A stretch of 64,000 nucleotides of DNA, taken from contig NZ_JAEKJR010000001.1 of the NCBI RefSeq assembly GCF_017303155.1, forward strand, positions 682,001 through 746,000, in the 5' to 3' direction. This stretch comes from Microbulbifer salipaludis (GTDB taxonomy: Bacteria > Pseudomonadota > Gammaproteobacteria > Pseudomonadales > Cellvibrionaceae). A program made the translations under genes and the position numbers. This document shows, one piece after another, positions 16,835-24,590 of the stretch. Every line of letters begins with the position of its first letter. Positions within the stretch are counted from its first letter, which is position 1. Below the pieces are notes generated by a model that searched no databases, was not told where the DNA came from, and saw only the letters and a program-made list of their open reading frames with translations.

Positions 16835-18382
16835 TTGCGGTACAAAAACGGTAATAAACTGCAAATTGGTGATCTCAAGGTAGATTTCGGTAAGTGGCAG
16901 GCGGAGTGTGGTGGCCGTCCGGTTCGACTGACCAACCAGAGTATGCAGGTGTTGCGGGTGCTGGTGGATGCCTGGCCAGACACTGTGACGCAGCAGGCTC
17001 TGATTGATGCCATCTGGCCGGGCAAGGTGGTGACCGACCAGAGCGTGAAGCAGGCCGTGAAGCGGTTGCGAGAATCACTCGATCCGTCGTCAGCAATCAC
17101 TATAAAGTCAGTACGCGGCAGGGGTTACCGCCTGGATTGCGAGCCGGTGGTGGTCAGCCAGGAAACGCGATGGTCGCGCTTGCGCGTAGCTGCCGGTGTG
17201 ATCGCAGTGGCACTCGCAGTTCTGGGCGCCTGGCAGTTTGCGCAGTGGAAGCCCGCGGGTAGTGGTCATGCCGAATCTTTAACGTCCTCCGCCGAAGCCT
17301 ATCGCCTGTATCTCAGCGGTATCGATTACTATCAGCGCTACCGGGAGGCGGATGCACGTATCGCCGTTGCGCAGTTCGAGAAGGCAATCGCGCTGGATCC
17401 TGAGTTTGCCGGGGCCTGGGCGGCCCTGAGTGATGCTCAGGCGATGTTGGGTGAAGTGGATAGTGCCATTGCATCTGCGCAAACGGCGATTGCCATGGCC
17501 CCGGGGGAGGCCAGTGGTCACAAGGCACTGGGGCATGCCTATTCGATGAAAGGATGGTTCCGGCGGGCTATCGAAGTCTATGCGCAAACCCTTGAACTTG
17601 ATCCGAATAATCTGGCTGCAATTAGTAATACGGCCTTTCATTGGCAGGAGCTAGGCCAGTTTGGCCGAGCGATGCAGTGGAACCTGCGTGCGTTGCGCCT
17701 TGATGCCAATAACGCGATTGTTTACCTGCACGTAGCCGAAACGTTCAAGGGGCTCGGAATGTCCGAGCAGGCGCGGGAATGGTATGCGAAGGCGCGTAAC
17801 CTGCGTCCGGATTACCCCCTGTTATACCATTCGCTCGCCTACTTCCTGCTGCGGAATGGTGATATCGCAGGTGCCAACGAGACGATTACTGCGGCTCTTG
17901 AGCTTGCACCTGAGCATCCTGATATCGTGACTGCGGCGGGAGACATCGCACTCTATCGAGGCGACTACGACCAAGCGCTGATGTTTTACCGTCGCGCCGT
18001 GCCATTGGAGCCGGCGGATAAACCTGCGCACTATGCATTGCTGAGAACCGGCCAAATTCTCCAGATGCAGGGCCATCAGCAAAGCGCGCAGGAGGCTCTT
18101 AAGCAGGCGCGCGACATTGCTGAAAAGCTGATAGCCAAAGGGGATGAGTGGCCAGGCAATTATGTTGATATCGCCACCTGTTATGCCATTGAAAAAGATT
18201 ATATGTTGGCCCATGGTTGGCTGCTGCGCGCGCAGCAAGCGGGCTGGGTAGACTACCAGCAGGTCTTACAGGATCCAGCCTTTGCCGAGGCCCTTTCGTT
18301 ACCGGAATACATCCGTTTGCAGCAAGAACTGGAAGATCAGGTTGCGCACATGCGAGCGCGTGTACGCCAGCATATGATGTAG
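16835..18382 (+). CDS. CadC-like winged-helix regulator with TPRs
   Basis: The start is TTG at 16835, preceded by GGGGGC. The 515-residue product has an OmpR/CadC-type winged-helix DNA-binding domain at about residues 8-103, ending in Ile-Lys-Ser-Val-Arg-Gly-Arg-Gly-Tyr-Arg-Leu. A single membrane helix follows at about 115-135. The rest is a periplasmic TPR array of about 370 residues. This is the layout of one-component membrane regulators that sense in the periplasm and bind DNA in the cytoplasm. It lies just upstream of the subtilase gene in the same direction, and three TCACC repeats at 11-bp steps lie between them, so it may control that gene. Its ligand is unknown. Confidence 0.88.
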   Translation: MRYKNGNKLQIGDLKVDFGKWQAECGGRPVRLTNQSMQVLRVLVDAWPDTVTQQALIDAIWPGKVVTDQSVKQAVKRLRESLDPSSAITIKSVRGRGYRLDCEPVVVSQETRWSRLRVAAGVIAVALAVLGAWQFAQWKPAGSGHAESLTSSAEAYRLYLSGIDYYQRYREADARIAVAQFEKAIALDPEFAGAWAALSDAQAMLGEVDSAIASAQTAIAMAPGEASGHKALGHAYSMKGWFRRAIEVYAQTLELDPNNLAAISNTAFHWQELGQFGRAMQWNLRALRLDANNAIVYLHVAETFKGLGMSEQAREWYAKARNLRPDYPLLYHSLAYFLLRNGDIAGANETITAALELAPEHPDIVTAAGDIALYRGDYDQALMFYRRAVPLEPADKPAHYALLRTGQILQMQGHQQSAQEALKQARDIAEKLIAKGDEWPGNYVDIATCYAIEKDYMLAHGWLLRAQQAGWVDYQQVLQDPAFAEALSLPEYIRLQQELEDQVAHMRARVRQHMM

Positions 18383-18429
18383 CCCCCTCTTGAAGCGAAA
18401 CCACTACCACTTCACAAAATTTACTCCTG

Positions 18430-18456
18430 TCACCAAAAAGTCACCGAATGCTCACC
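18430..18456 (+). promoter_or_regulatory. Three TCACC direct repeats at 11-bp steps
   Basis: TCACC occurs at 18430-18434, 18441-18445 and 18452-18456, exactly 11 bases apart, upstream of the subtilase gene. Tandem repeats at one helical turn are typical of winged-helix regulators of the OmpR/PhoB class. The first two repeats also look like a Pho box (CTGTCAC-N4-GTCAC). Either the neighbouring CadC-like protein or PhoB could be the binder. Confidence 0.5.
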
Positions 18457-18564
18457 ACCGTGTAGCCGCCGGCTGGCGCCCACCATGGTAGAAAAAAAGC
18501 GCAGTGAAAAATGCTGCGCGAAAGGCACTGAAAATGCCGCTTTTTTCAACCAACAGGTGAAGAA

Positions 18565-21500
18565 ATGATTAATAACAATAATCCAGGCCGGAAAGCCGGT
18601 GCGGGGCTAACACGGGTACTGGCGATTGCCACAATGCTGCCCGTCCTGCTGGCTCCCATGATGACGCTGGCATCCGATGAGCAGGCTGAAGGCGAGCGTT
18701 ACATCATTAAATTCCACGATGGAGATGACCCTAGGCGTGCGGAGCCGCGTATCGGCCCACCATCGTTCGCCCAAAAACGCGCGCAGTCGGAAAGCGCGGG
18801 CCCATTGAAGCGCATCACGAATCGTGGCCAGCTGCGCGCTGCCGGCGTACGGGTAAAGCAAGATCTACCGCACCGAAACGCCATAGCCGCGACACTTTCC
18901 GCGCAGGAACTACGTGAGCTCAAAGGCAACCCGAATATCAAGCGGATTGAAGTGGACGAGAAGCGCTACATGCTGTCGCAATCTACCCCGTTTGGTATTG
19001 AAATGGTTGAGGCGCATCTGTTGAGTGATGCCGGTGCGACCAACATGACCGCCTGTATTATCGATTCAGGCTTTGAATATGCCCACGAGGATCTGTCAGG
19101 CAACAACGTCACCGGTGACAGCGATCCGGGCGGTGCCGGCGACTGGTTTACTGATGAGAATGGTCACGGTACTCATGTAGGCGGAACCATTGCTGCGGTA
19201 AATAACGACCGCGGCGTGGTGGGTGTGCTGCCAAATGGCAAAGTGCGCCTGCACATCGTCAAGGTGTTCAATGCCGAGGGTTGGGCCTACTCGTCCTCTC
19301 TCATCAATGCCATGGACAACTGTGTTGCCGCCGGCGCCAAAGTGATCAACATGAGCCTCGGTGCCAACACCTATGTGCAGACGGAAGCCGATGCCTTCCA
19401 GGCCGCCTTTGACGCAGGAGTATTGCCGATTGCGGCAGCGGGTAACGACGGCAATACCGCTTATTCTTATCCGGCTTCTTACCCGGCGGTGGTCTCTGTT
19501 GCGGCGATTGATGCCAACAAGAATCTTGCCAGCTTCTCCCAGCAAAACGATCAAGTGGAACTGGCAGGCCCGGGCGTAGCAGTGCGTTCCACCATGCCGA
19601 TGGGTACCGGTTATTCCACGTCGCTGTCTGTGGGTGGTACTGGCTACGATGCACTGGCAATGGACGGTTCCGCCAGCGGCGTGGCCAGCGGCAACCTGGT
19701 CGACTGTGGTCTGGCCGACGCCGTGTGCACCGGGGTGACGGATGCAATCTGTCTGATTCAGCGCGGCGGCGCGACCTTTGCCGACAAGGTGCAGAATTGT
19801 GAGGCCGGTGGCGCCGTGGGTGCCATCATCTACAACAATGAGCCGGGCCCACTGGCGGGCACCATCAGCGGTACGCCTACGCAGATTATCTCGGTTGGCG
19901 TCTCGGATACGGCGGGTACAGGGCTGCTGCAACAGCTGGGTGAAACCGCACAGCTGTCGATTGGCCAGAGTAATTATGGCGAGCTAAGCGGCACGTCCAT
20001 GGCGACCCCGCATGTGGTGGGTGTCGCTGCACTGGTATGGAGTCACCACACTGCCTGTGGTGCCGATGTCATACGCTCCGCACTCGCCGCCACGGCGGAA
20101 GATCTTGGTGCTGCCGGGCGCGACAATGGCTTTGGTTACGGCCTGGTCAAAGCTCAGGCTGCCGTGGATGCCATCAACGCCGACTGTAGCCTCAACGTCG
20201 AACCGCCACCTCCGCCCGGTGATGATGCCTATGTACTCGACAATGGCACGCCGCTGAGCGATCTCGTCAGCACCACTTACGGTGAGGAGCGCCACTACAA
20301 AATTGAAGTGCCGGCAGGTGCCAGCAACCTACGCATCCTGACCACCGGTGGCTCTGGTGATGTGGACCTCTATGTGAAGGTCGGCGCCAAGGCCAGCTTC
20401 GATGTGTGGGATTACCGGCCCTACCGCAATGGCAATGAAGAGGTGGTGGAAGTCGCCGCGCCTGCAGCAGACACCTGGTACATCATGCTGCGCACCTACG
20501 CGGCTTACGATGGTGTAACACTGGCGGCAAGCTTCGATGGCAATGGCGGCCCGCCCGCGAACATCGCGCCAACCGCCGACTTTGGCCAGAGTGTTAACGC
20601 CCTTTCGGTCAGTTTTGTCGACCAGAGTCAGGACGTGGATGGCACCATCACCAGCTGGCAGTGGGACTTTGGCGACGGCGCTTCCAGCACCGTGCAGAAT
20701 CCAGCGCATACTTATGCGACCGCCGGCGATTACACCGTCACCTTGATGGTCAGCGATGATGCTGGCGCTACCGACAGCGCCACGCAGACGGTCACGGTAA
20801 CCGATGCGCCACCGCCCCCTAACCAGGCTCCGAATGCCACCTTTGACTTCCTGGTGACTGGACTGAGCGCAAGCTTTAGCGATGAAAGTTCCGACAGCGA
20901 TGGCAATGTTATTGGCTGGCAGTGGCAGTTTGGTGACGGTGCAACATCCGCCGCGCAAAACCCGACCCATACCTACAGTGCTGCGGGTAGCTACAGTGTC
21001 ACACTGACCGTGACCGACAACGACGGCGCGAGCAGTGGTGTCACCCAGTCGGTTACCGTAGAGGCGTCCCAGCCACCGGTTGGCAACACCCTTGAGAACG
21101 GGGTGGCCGTCGGCGGCATGAGTGGCGCAGCCGGAGAAGGCTTCCGCTTTACCTTCGATGTGCCCGCGAATGCGACCAACGTTACCTTCGAAACATTCGG
21201 TGGTACTGGAGACGTAGACCTGTACGTGAAGTTCGGATCAGCGCCGGGTAAATACGATTACGACGCCAAGTCCGTATTGTGGGGCAGTGAAGAAACCATC
21301 AGCGAAGACAGTCTTCAGGCAGGCCAGTGGCATGTGTGGGTTTTGGGCTACTACGCCTTTGCCGATGCGAGCGTGGTGGCTACCCACAATGGTGTGAGCG
21401 GCGGTGAGAACCCGGCCTATTACATCAACGGTGCCGATATGAATATTCCCGATGGTGACCCAGCGGGCATCGCCAGCACGATCAGCGTTGATCGTGAAGG

Positions 21501-21756
21501 CCCAACCGGCCTGGTGTCAGTATCGGTGGATATCAAACATCCCTACCGGGGCGATATCGAACTGCGCCTGATTTCACCTTCTGGCAGTATCCATGTGCTG
21601 AAGGAAACCGGCTTCGACGGCGTCGATAACATCCTGGAAACGTATCAGGTGAATGTCGGCAATGTGGACTCTGCCGGCGACTGGCAGTTGCAGATTATTG
21701 ATCTGTTTTCTGGTGACCAGGGATATCTTGATTCCTGGTCGCTGGAATTCTACTGA
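18565..21756 (+). CDS. Secreted multidomain subtilisin-like (S8) protease
   Basis: The 1063-residue protein has a signal peptide, an inhibitor-I9-like propeptide (about 45-135) and an S8 catalytic domain. The catalytic triad is Asp167 (IIDSG), His201 (GHGTH) and Ser478 (GTSMATPHV). A PA-type insert with several cysteines lies between His and Ser, around residues 360-455. C-terminal to this are a PPC domain (about 560-665), two PKD domains (about 675-760 and 765-835, each with the Phe-Gly-Asp-Gly signature), a second PPC domain (about 845-945) and a proprotein-convertase P domain (about 950-1063). It is an extracellular protease with substrate-binding modules. The start follows GGTGAAGAA. The 182-bp upstream region carries the TCACC repeats. 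Confidence 0.94.
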   Translation: MINNNNPGRKAGAGLTRVLAIATMLPVLLAPMMTLASDEQAEGERYIIKFHDGDDPRRAEPRIGPPSFAQKRAQSESAGPLKRITNRGQLRAAGVRVKQDLPHRNAIAATLSAQELRELKGNPNIKRIEVDEKRYMLSQSTPFGIEMVEAHLLSDAGATNMTACIIDSGFEYAHEDLSGNNVTGDSDPGGAGDWFTDENGHGTHVGGTIAAVNNDRGVVGVLPNGKVRLHIVKVFNAEGWAYSSSLINAMDNCVAAGAKVINMSLGANTYVQTEADAFQAAFDAGVLPIAAAGNDGNTAYSYPASYPAVVSVAAIDANKNLASFSQQNDQVELAGPGVAVRSTMPMGTGYSTSLSVGGTGYDALAMDGSASGVASGNLVDCGLADAVCTGVTDAICLIQRGGATFADKVQNCEAGGAVGAIIYNNEPGPLAGTISGTPTQIISVGVSDTAGTGLLQQLGETAQLSIGQSNYGELSGTSMATPHVVGVAALVWSHHTACGADVIRSALAATAEDLGAAGRDNGFGYGLVKAQAAVDAINADCSLNVEPPPPPGDDAYVLDNGTPLSDLVSTTYGEERHYKIEVPAGASNLRILTTGGSGDVDLYVKVGAKASFDVWDYRPYRNGNEEVVEVAAPAADTWYIMLRTYAAYDGVTLAASFDGNGGPPANIAPTADFGQSVNALSVSFVDQSQDVDGTITSWQWDFGDGASSTVQNPAHTYATAGDYTVTLMVSDDAGATDSATQTVTVTDAPPPPNQAPNATFDFLVTGLSASFSDESSDSDGNVIGWQWQFGDGATSAAQNPTHTYSAAGSYSVTLTVTDNDGASSGVTQSVTVEASQPPVGNTLENGVAVGGMSGAAGEGFRFTFDVPANATNVTFETFGGTGDVDLYVKFGSAPGKYDYDAKSVLWGSEETISEDSLQAGQWHVWVLGYYAFADASVVATHNGVSGGENPAYYINGADMNIPDGDPAGIASTISVDREGPTGLVSVSVDIKHPYRGDIELRLISPSGSIHVLKETGFDGVDNILETYQVNVGNVDSAGDWQLQIIDLFSGDQGYLDSWSLEFY

Positions 21757-21819
21757 TCGGTTGTGGTTAACCGCGGTAGCGTGACACGCAAGGCGGTCAC
21801 GAGTGCTTCATGAAGCTGA

Positions 21820-21843
21820 GCTACCCGGCAATGGCCGGGTAGC
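21820..21843 (+). repeat. Perfect 9-bp hairpin downstream of the subtilase gene
   Basis: GCTACCCGG and its exact complement flank a six-base loop. No T-run follows, so it may be an mRNA 3' stabiliser rather than a terminator. Confidence 0.5.
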
Positions 21844-21890
21844 AAACAGCAGTGATAACGAAGAGGCGACCGTTGCCGACTGAGTGTCTT

Positions 21891-21920
21891 GGCATTGACT
21901 GCTGGTTCGCAGTCAATGCC
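21891..21920. repeat. Perfect 12-bp inverted repeat
   Basis: GGCATTGACTGC and its exact complement flank TGGTTC. It is the second of three hairpins in 160 bp and has no T-run on either side. Confidence 0.5.
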
Positions 21921-21940
21921 ACACACAATTGATAAACCCG

Positions 21941-21982
21941 AAGCCTGCATTCCGGAACAACCGCGGTGCAGGCTTTTCTTTT
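21941..21982 (+). terminator. Rho-independent terminator
   Basis: A nine-base stem AAGCCTGCA/TGCAGGCTT is followed by TTCTTTTAC on the plus strand. It is the likely end of the subtilase transcript and lies just before the convergent DUF1810 gene. Confidence 0.65.
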
Positions 21983-22018
21983 ACACAATAGGTAAAAATC
22001 GATGCCCATCCTTGTGGG

Positions 22019-22456
22019 CTAGCCGCCGCCCAGTAACTCCAGCGTTGCCGTATCTAACTCCCCAGCGTAATAACGCTGCAGCACCTGCATAAATTCACTC
22101 TTCTGTCCCGCCACTACCGTAAACAAGGTCATGCTGGATTTCAGTTTCATGTCGTCCGGGCTGCCGAATATTTGGTGGGCGCTACGGCCTTCTACTGCCA
22201 GGAGTGCAGCGCAACATTCGTGCAGGCGGGCGCCGAGAATCGGATGGGCCAAATAAGCCTCCGCCTCTTCATCGCTTTTGATGGCATAGTGGCGTGCAGT
22301 GGCGCTGCGACCGAGACCGTCGATTTGGGGGAAGATGAACCACATCCAGTGGCTGCGTTTGTTACCGGCGCAAATTTCGGCGAGGGCTTCGTGGTAGCAG
22401 GATGCCTGAGCGTCGAGGAAGCGTTGTAGGTTATGTGGGTCGTCCATGGTGTGCAT
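22019..22456 (-). CDS. DUF1810 family protein
   Basis: The start at 22456 is chosen because AGGAAG lies five bases upstream; a longer frame to 22750 would run through a tRNA-like remnant and is not believed. The product has 145 residues, typical of DUF1810. The signature Ser-His-Trp-Met-Trp-Phe-Ile-Phe-Pro-Gln is at about residues 34-43, and Asp-Asp-Met-Lys-Leu-Lys-Ser-Ser-Met-Thr-Leu-Phe lies near the C-terminus. It is a cytoplasmic protein with no signal or membrane segment. The biochemical role of the family is not established. It is convergent with the subtilase gene and separated from it by three hairpins. Confidence 0.88.
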   Translation of the reverse strand: MHTMDDPHNLQRFLDAQASCYHEALAEICAGNKRSHWMWFIFPQIDGLGRSATARHYAIKSDEEAEAYLAHPILGARLHECCAALLAVEGRSAHQIFGSPDDMKLKSSMTLFTVVAGQKSEFMQVLQRYYAGELDTATLELLGGG

Positions 22457-22505
22457 AGAGCTTCCTGCGACTTCTTTAGTAACGGTGGGTTGCTTTGAGT
22501 GGGGC

Positions 22506-22562
22506 CGTAGCGCGCCTGCTTTGGGAGCAGGATGCCGGGGGTTCGGGTCCCTCTGTCCTGAA
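22506..22562 (+). pseudogene. Degraded tRNA-Pro(TGG)-like remnant
   Basis: The stretch keeps a perfect anticodon arm (CCTGC and GCAGG around loop TTTGGGA, anticodon TGG at 22522-22524) and a five-pair T stem. The 5' acceptor strand and the 5' half of the D arm are missing, and the T loop reads TTCGGGT instead of TTCRA-type. It therefore looks like a 3' fragment of a tRNA-Pro gene. Such fragments can mark old integration sites. Confidence 0.65.
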
Positions 22563-22565
22563 CAA

Positions 22566-22603
22566 AAAAGCCCCGGCCTCTCCATGCAGGTGCCCGGGCT
22601 TTT
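22566..22603. terminator. Bidirectional rho-independent terminator
   Basis: AAAAGCCC at 22566-22573 pairs with GGGCTTTT at 22596-22603, giving an A-rich side and a T-rich side in both directions. It can stop the leftward charged-protein gene as well as rightward transcription through the tRNA-like remnant. Confidence 0.65.
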
Positions 22604-22631
22604 GTGTTGCGCCATTAAATTCGGGAAAGGT

Positions 22632-23036
22632 CTACTTCCAGAACTGCCACCATTTCTTGCTGTGCTCTTCACGGGCAGCCTGGCCCTGTTCGGAACCTTT
22701 GCCCAGTTCCTTCCGTTCCTGTTCGGCTTTTTTGGCCTTCTGTTCCTCAAGGCCTTTGCGCTTGTCCTCGGCCTTTGCGGATTCCTCCTCGATATCCTGC
22801 CCCGCCTTAGCTTTCGCTGCCTCTTTGGCTGCGCGCTTCTCTTCGGCTTTCAGTCGCTTTTCCTCCGACTTGCCGCCCTTGTTTTCGGCCTTGTCGGACT
22901 TGTGTTTCATGTGGGCCTGGGCTTCCGCCGGTGCCTTGGCTTGCACTACTTCTTCGCCGGTGATTTCTGGCTTGTCAGCCAGTGCGGGCGAAGCGAACGC
23001 GAAGCTTGCGAAGGCTGCAATAAGGGTCTTTTTCAT
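22632..23036 (-). CDS. Exported highly charged Lys/Glu/Ala-rich protein
   Basis: The ATG at 23036 has GGAG five bases upstream. The 134-residue product begins with a signal peptide (about residues 1-20, cleavage after Pro-Ala-Leu-Ala). The mature protein is almost wholly Lys, Glu, Ala and Gln, predicted as one long charged helix or coiled coil, and ends in an aromatic Trp-Trp-Gln-Phe-Trp-Lys tail. I do not recognise a family. Periplasmic location is inferred. The composition is unusual, so similarity searches will give spurious hits. Confidence 0.6.
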   Translation of the reverse strand: MKKTLIAAFASFAFASPALADKPEITGEEVVQAKAPAEAQAHMKHKSDKAENKGGKSEEKRLKAEEKRAAKEAAKAKAGQDIEEESAKAEDKRKGLEEQKAKKAEQERKELGKGSEQGQAAREEHSKKWWQFWK

Positions 23037-23163
23037 GGTCACTCCGGTACCTGTTGTGATTTGGGTGCGTACATACTGACTTGTGCGTATGAATTTATGC
23101 TGAACAGACGATTTGATAACTTGATCTAGTTATCATCATGTGGAGTTAAAAGGCAAGTGATAT

Positions 23164-23655
23164 CTAATGGGGCGTAATTTCGAGGATGTTGTAAAGTTGG
23201 CGTCCTCTTCGCTTAGCAAAAATCGGCCCTTTTACAGGTGCCAAAAATCTCCGGGCATTTTTCCAGATTTTTTCCAAAATTGTTTTCTCTGGATCCTCAG
23301 GGGGAAGGCTATCGATGAATGCCTTTTGCTCTCGTAATCTGCGTTTATTCTCATCGCTTAATAGATTGTAGGGCGTATCATAACCTTCATAGCGATCAGG
23401 ATGTCGAATATAGATCAGATGGTACTTGGGCGTGTAATCAAGAGGCATTAATACAAAACTTCCGCCGCCGAATATAAAGAATCTGCCGCGCACCGATTTG
23501 AACGCCTCTGAGTTGAACTGGTCCAGTCTCCGCAAACCCTTTAGATCATGTGTTGCAAGCGAATTGTATTTTCCGGGCAACTTGCCAGAGGGGGTTGCCT
23601 CGCCGGTATTTGGGTTTGCGTGCCAGGACTGAAGGTGAAAATCAAATTGAAGCAT
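23164..23655 (-). CDS. Hypothetical protein, AT-rich, start uncertain
   Basis: The frame is open from 24159 to 23164, but its upstream part crosses tRNA/terminator DNA and cannot be coding there. The ATG at 23655 gives a plausible 163-residue product with a Phe/Gly-rich core (Phe-Ile-Phe-Gly-Gly-Gly-Ser-Phe-Val-Leu) and a basic C-terminus. It has no obvious ribosome-binding site. Base composition is clearly more AT-rich than the neighbours, which suggests foreign origin. A second short frame at 23676-23876 just upstream, in another phase, might be a detached N-terminus. No family recognised. Confidence 0.45.
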   Translation of the reverse strand: MLQFDFHLQSWHANPNTGEATPSGKLPGKYNSLATHDLKGLRRLDQFNSEAFKSVRGRFFIFGGGSFVLMPLDYTPKYHLIYIRHPDRYEGYDTPYNLLSDENKRRLREQKAFIDSLPPEDPEKTILEKIWKNARRFLAPVKGPIFAKRRGRQLYNILEITPH

Positions 23656-23675
23656 TCGTCGGATTTCTGATTTTG

Positions 23676-23876
23676 CTAGCGTTTTTCCAGCCGGATGATC
23701 AGTTGATGCCGGGCTATTCGGTAGCGAGAGGCATAGTAGATTTGACGGTCTATTGAAGGCTGGTTGTAGAGATATATCCTTGCCTCCTCTTCGCGAGTTA
23801 CTTGTTGGAACGGCTTTCCTGTCTGGGTCAGAAGGGGATAGCAGAGTAACAGTAGAACTTGAGTGGACTCGTTCAT
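23676..23876 (-). CDS. Possible small ORF or detached N-terminal fragment
   Basis: This 66-codon frame starts with a hydrophobic Leu-rich stretch like a signal sequence and contains Ala-Arg-Ile-Tyr-Leu-Tyr, reminiscent of DUF2846-like proteins. It ends 20 bases upstream of the ATG of the AT-rich hypothetical gene, in a different phase. It could be the original N-terminus of that gene separated by a frameshift, or simply non-coding. Confidence 0.25.
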   Translation of the reverse strand: MNESTQVLLLLCYPLLTQTGKPFQQVTREEEARIYLYNQPSIDRQIYYASRYRIARHQLIIRLEKR

Positions 23877-23957
23877 GAGTGCACTTTGGAGTTGGTGGCT
23901 TAAGTGCAGGATAGTCGAGGCGGAGTGATTTGAGGCTTTGGTCGGGGCGGAAGAATC

Positions 23958-24032
23958 GCAATAGCCTAGGGGCTATTGCGCCCCTGCGGGCTTCGCGCTG
24001 GGGCGCTCGTTGCAAATCGCTGGCGCGATTTG
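23958..24032. repeat. Cluster of three perfect hairpins
   Basis: Stems are 23958-23966 with 23971-23979 (9 bp), 23980-23984 with 24000-24004 (5 bp) and 24013-24020 with 24025-24032 (8 bp). The GC-rich block contrasts with the AT-rich DNA just to its left. It could be a structured intergenic repeat or the debris of a lost RNA gene. Confidence 0.4.
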
Positions 24033-24075
24033 TCGAACCGCGGTGGTTCTCATCCGGCCTCCGGGCAACGGATAC

Positions 24076-24111
24076 AAAAAAAGCCCCATCCTTGCGGATG
24101 GGGCTTTTTTT
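24076..24111. terminator. Bidirectional terminator next to tRNA-Phe
   Basis: A long stem of about 15 pairs, A6-GCCCCATCC with GGATGGGG-CT6, surrounds a TTGC loop. It lies four bases beyond the CCA end of tRNA-Phe and ends that transcript; it is equally good on the other strand. Confidence 0.85.
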
Positions 24112-24114
24112 GTA

Positions 24115-24190
24115 TGGTGCCCAGAGGCGGAATCGAACCACCGACACGGGGATTTTCAATCCCCTGCTCTACCGACTGAGCTATCTGGGC
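24115..24190 (-). tRNA. tRNA-Phe(GAA)
   Basis: The minus strand folds into a complete 76-nt cloverleaf with encoded CCA. The acceptor GCCCAGA pairs with TCTGGGC, the anticodon loop is TTGAAAA with anticodon GAA, and the T loop is TTCGATT. In many gammaproteobacteria tRNA-Phe follows yggX, as here, so this is the ancestral position. Confidence 0.97.
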
Positions 24191-24300
24191 TTCGCTTGAT
24201 TCGGGTTGTCCCCGGCAGCGAGGCGCGTATTAAACCTGCTCTTCCGGGGGGAGTCAACCCCTTGATTGATAAATAGTTTTTTCGGTTTGTAAGCGGTTGC

Positions 24301-24582
24301 TTACTTGTCGCCGTCTTGCTCGGGAACGAAGCCTTCGGCGTCGTCGTAGTCTTCACCGGCGAAGAATTTGCCCATCTGTTCTGCCAGGTAGGCGCGGGAG
24401 GACGGTTCCATCATGTTGAGGCGCTTTTCGTTGATCAGCATGGTCTGGTGGGCCATCCACTCACCCCAGGCTTTCTTGGAGACGTTGTCGTAGATGTCCT
24501 GCCCCTTGGGGCCCGGGAAGGGCGGGTTGGGGAGGCCTTCGAGTTCTTCCTGGTATTTGCGGCAGAAGACGGTGCGAGACAT
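24301..24582 (-). CDS. yggX: Fe(2+)-trafficking protein YggX
   Basis: The 93-residue protein matches the YggX family along its length: Arg-Thr-Val-Phe-Cys with the conserved Cys7, Leu-Pro-Asn-Pro-Pro-Phe-Pro-Gly near residue 20, and [11 protein letters not shown]. YggX is a small cytoplasmic protein linked to iron traffic and protection of iron-sulfur clusters from oxidation. It starts 8 bp downstream of the mutY stop and is surely cotranscribed with it; MutY itself carries a 4Fe-4S cluster. tRNA-Phe follows after 110 bp. Confidence 0.97.
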   Translation of the reverse strand: MSRTVFCRKYQEELEGLPNPPFPGPKGQDIYDNVSKKAWGEWMAHQTMLINEKRLNMMEPSSRAYLAEQMGKFFAGEDYDDAEGFVPEQDGDK

Positions 24583-24590
24583 GGTTTCTC

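Noticed and set aside
22457..22750. N-terminal extension of the DUF1810 frame
   Set aside because: It would translate a tRNA-like remnant and a terminator; a good ribosome-binding site supports the start at 22456.
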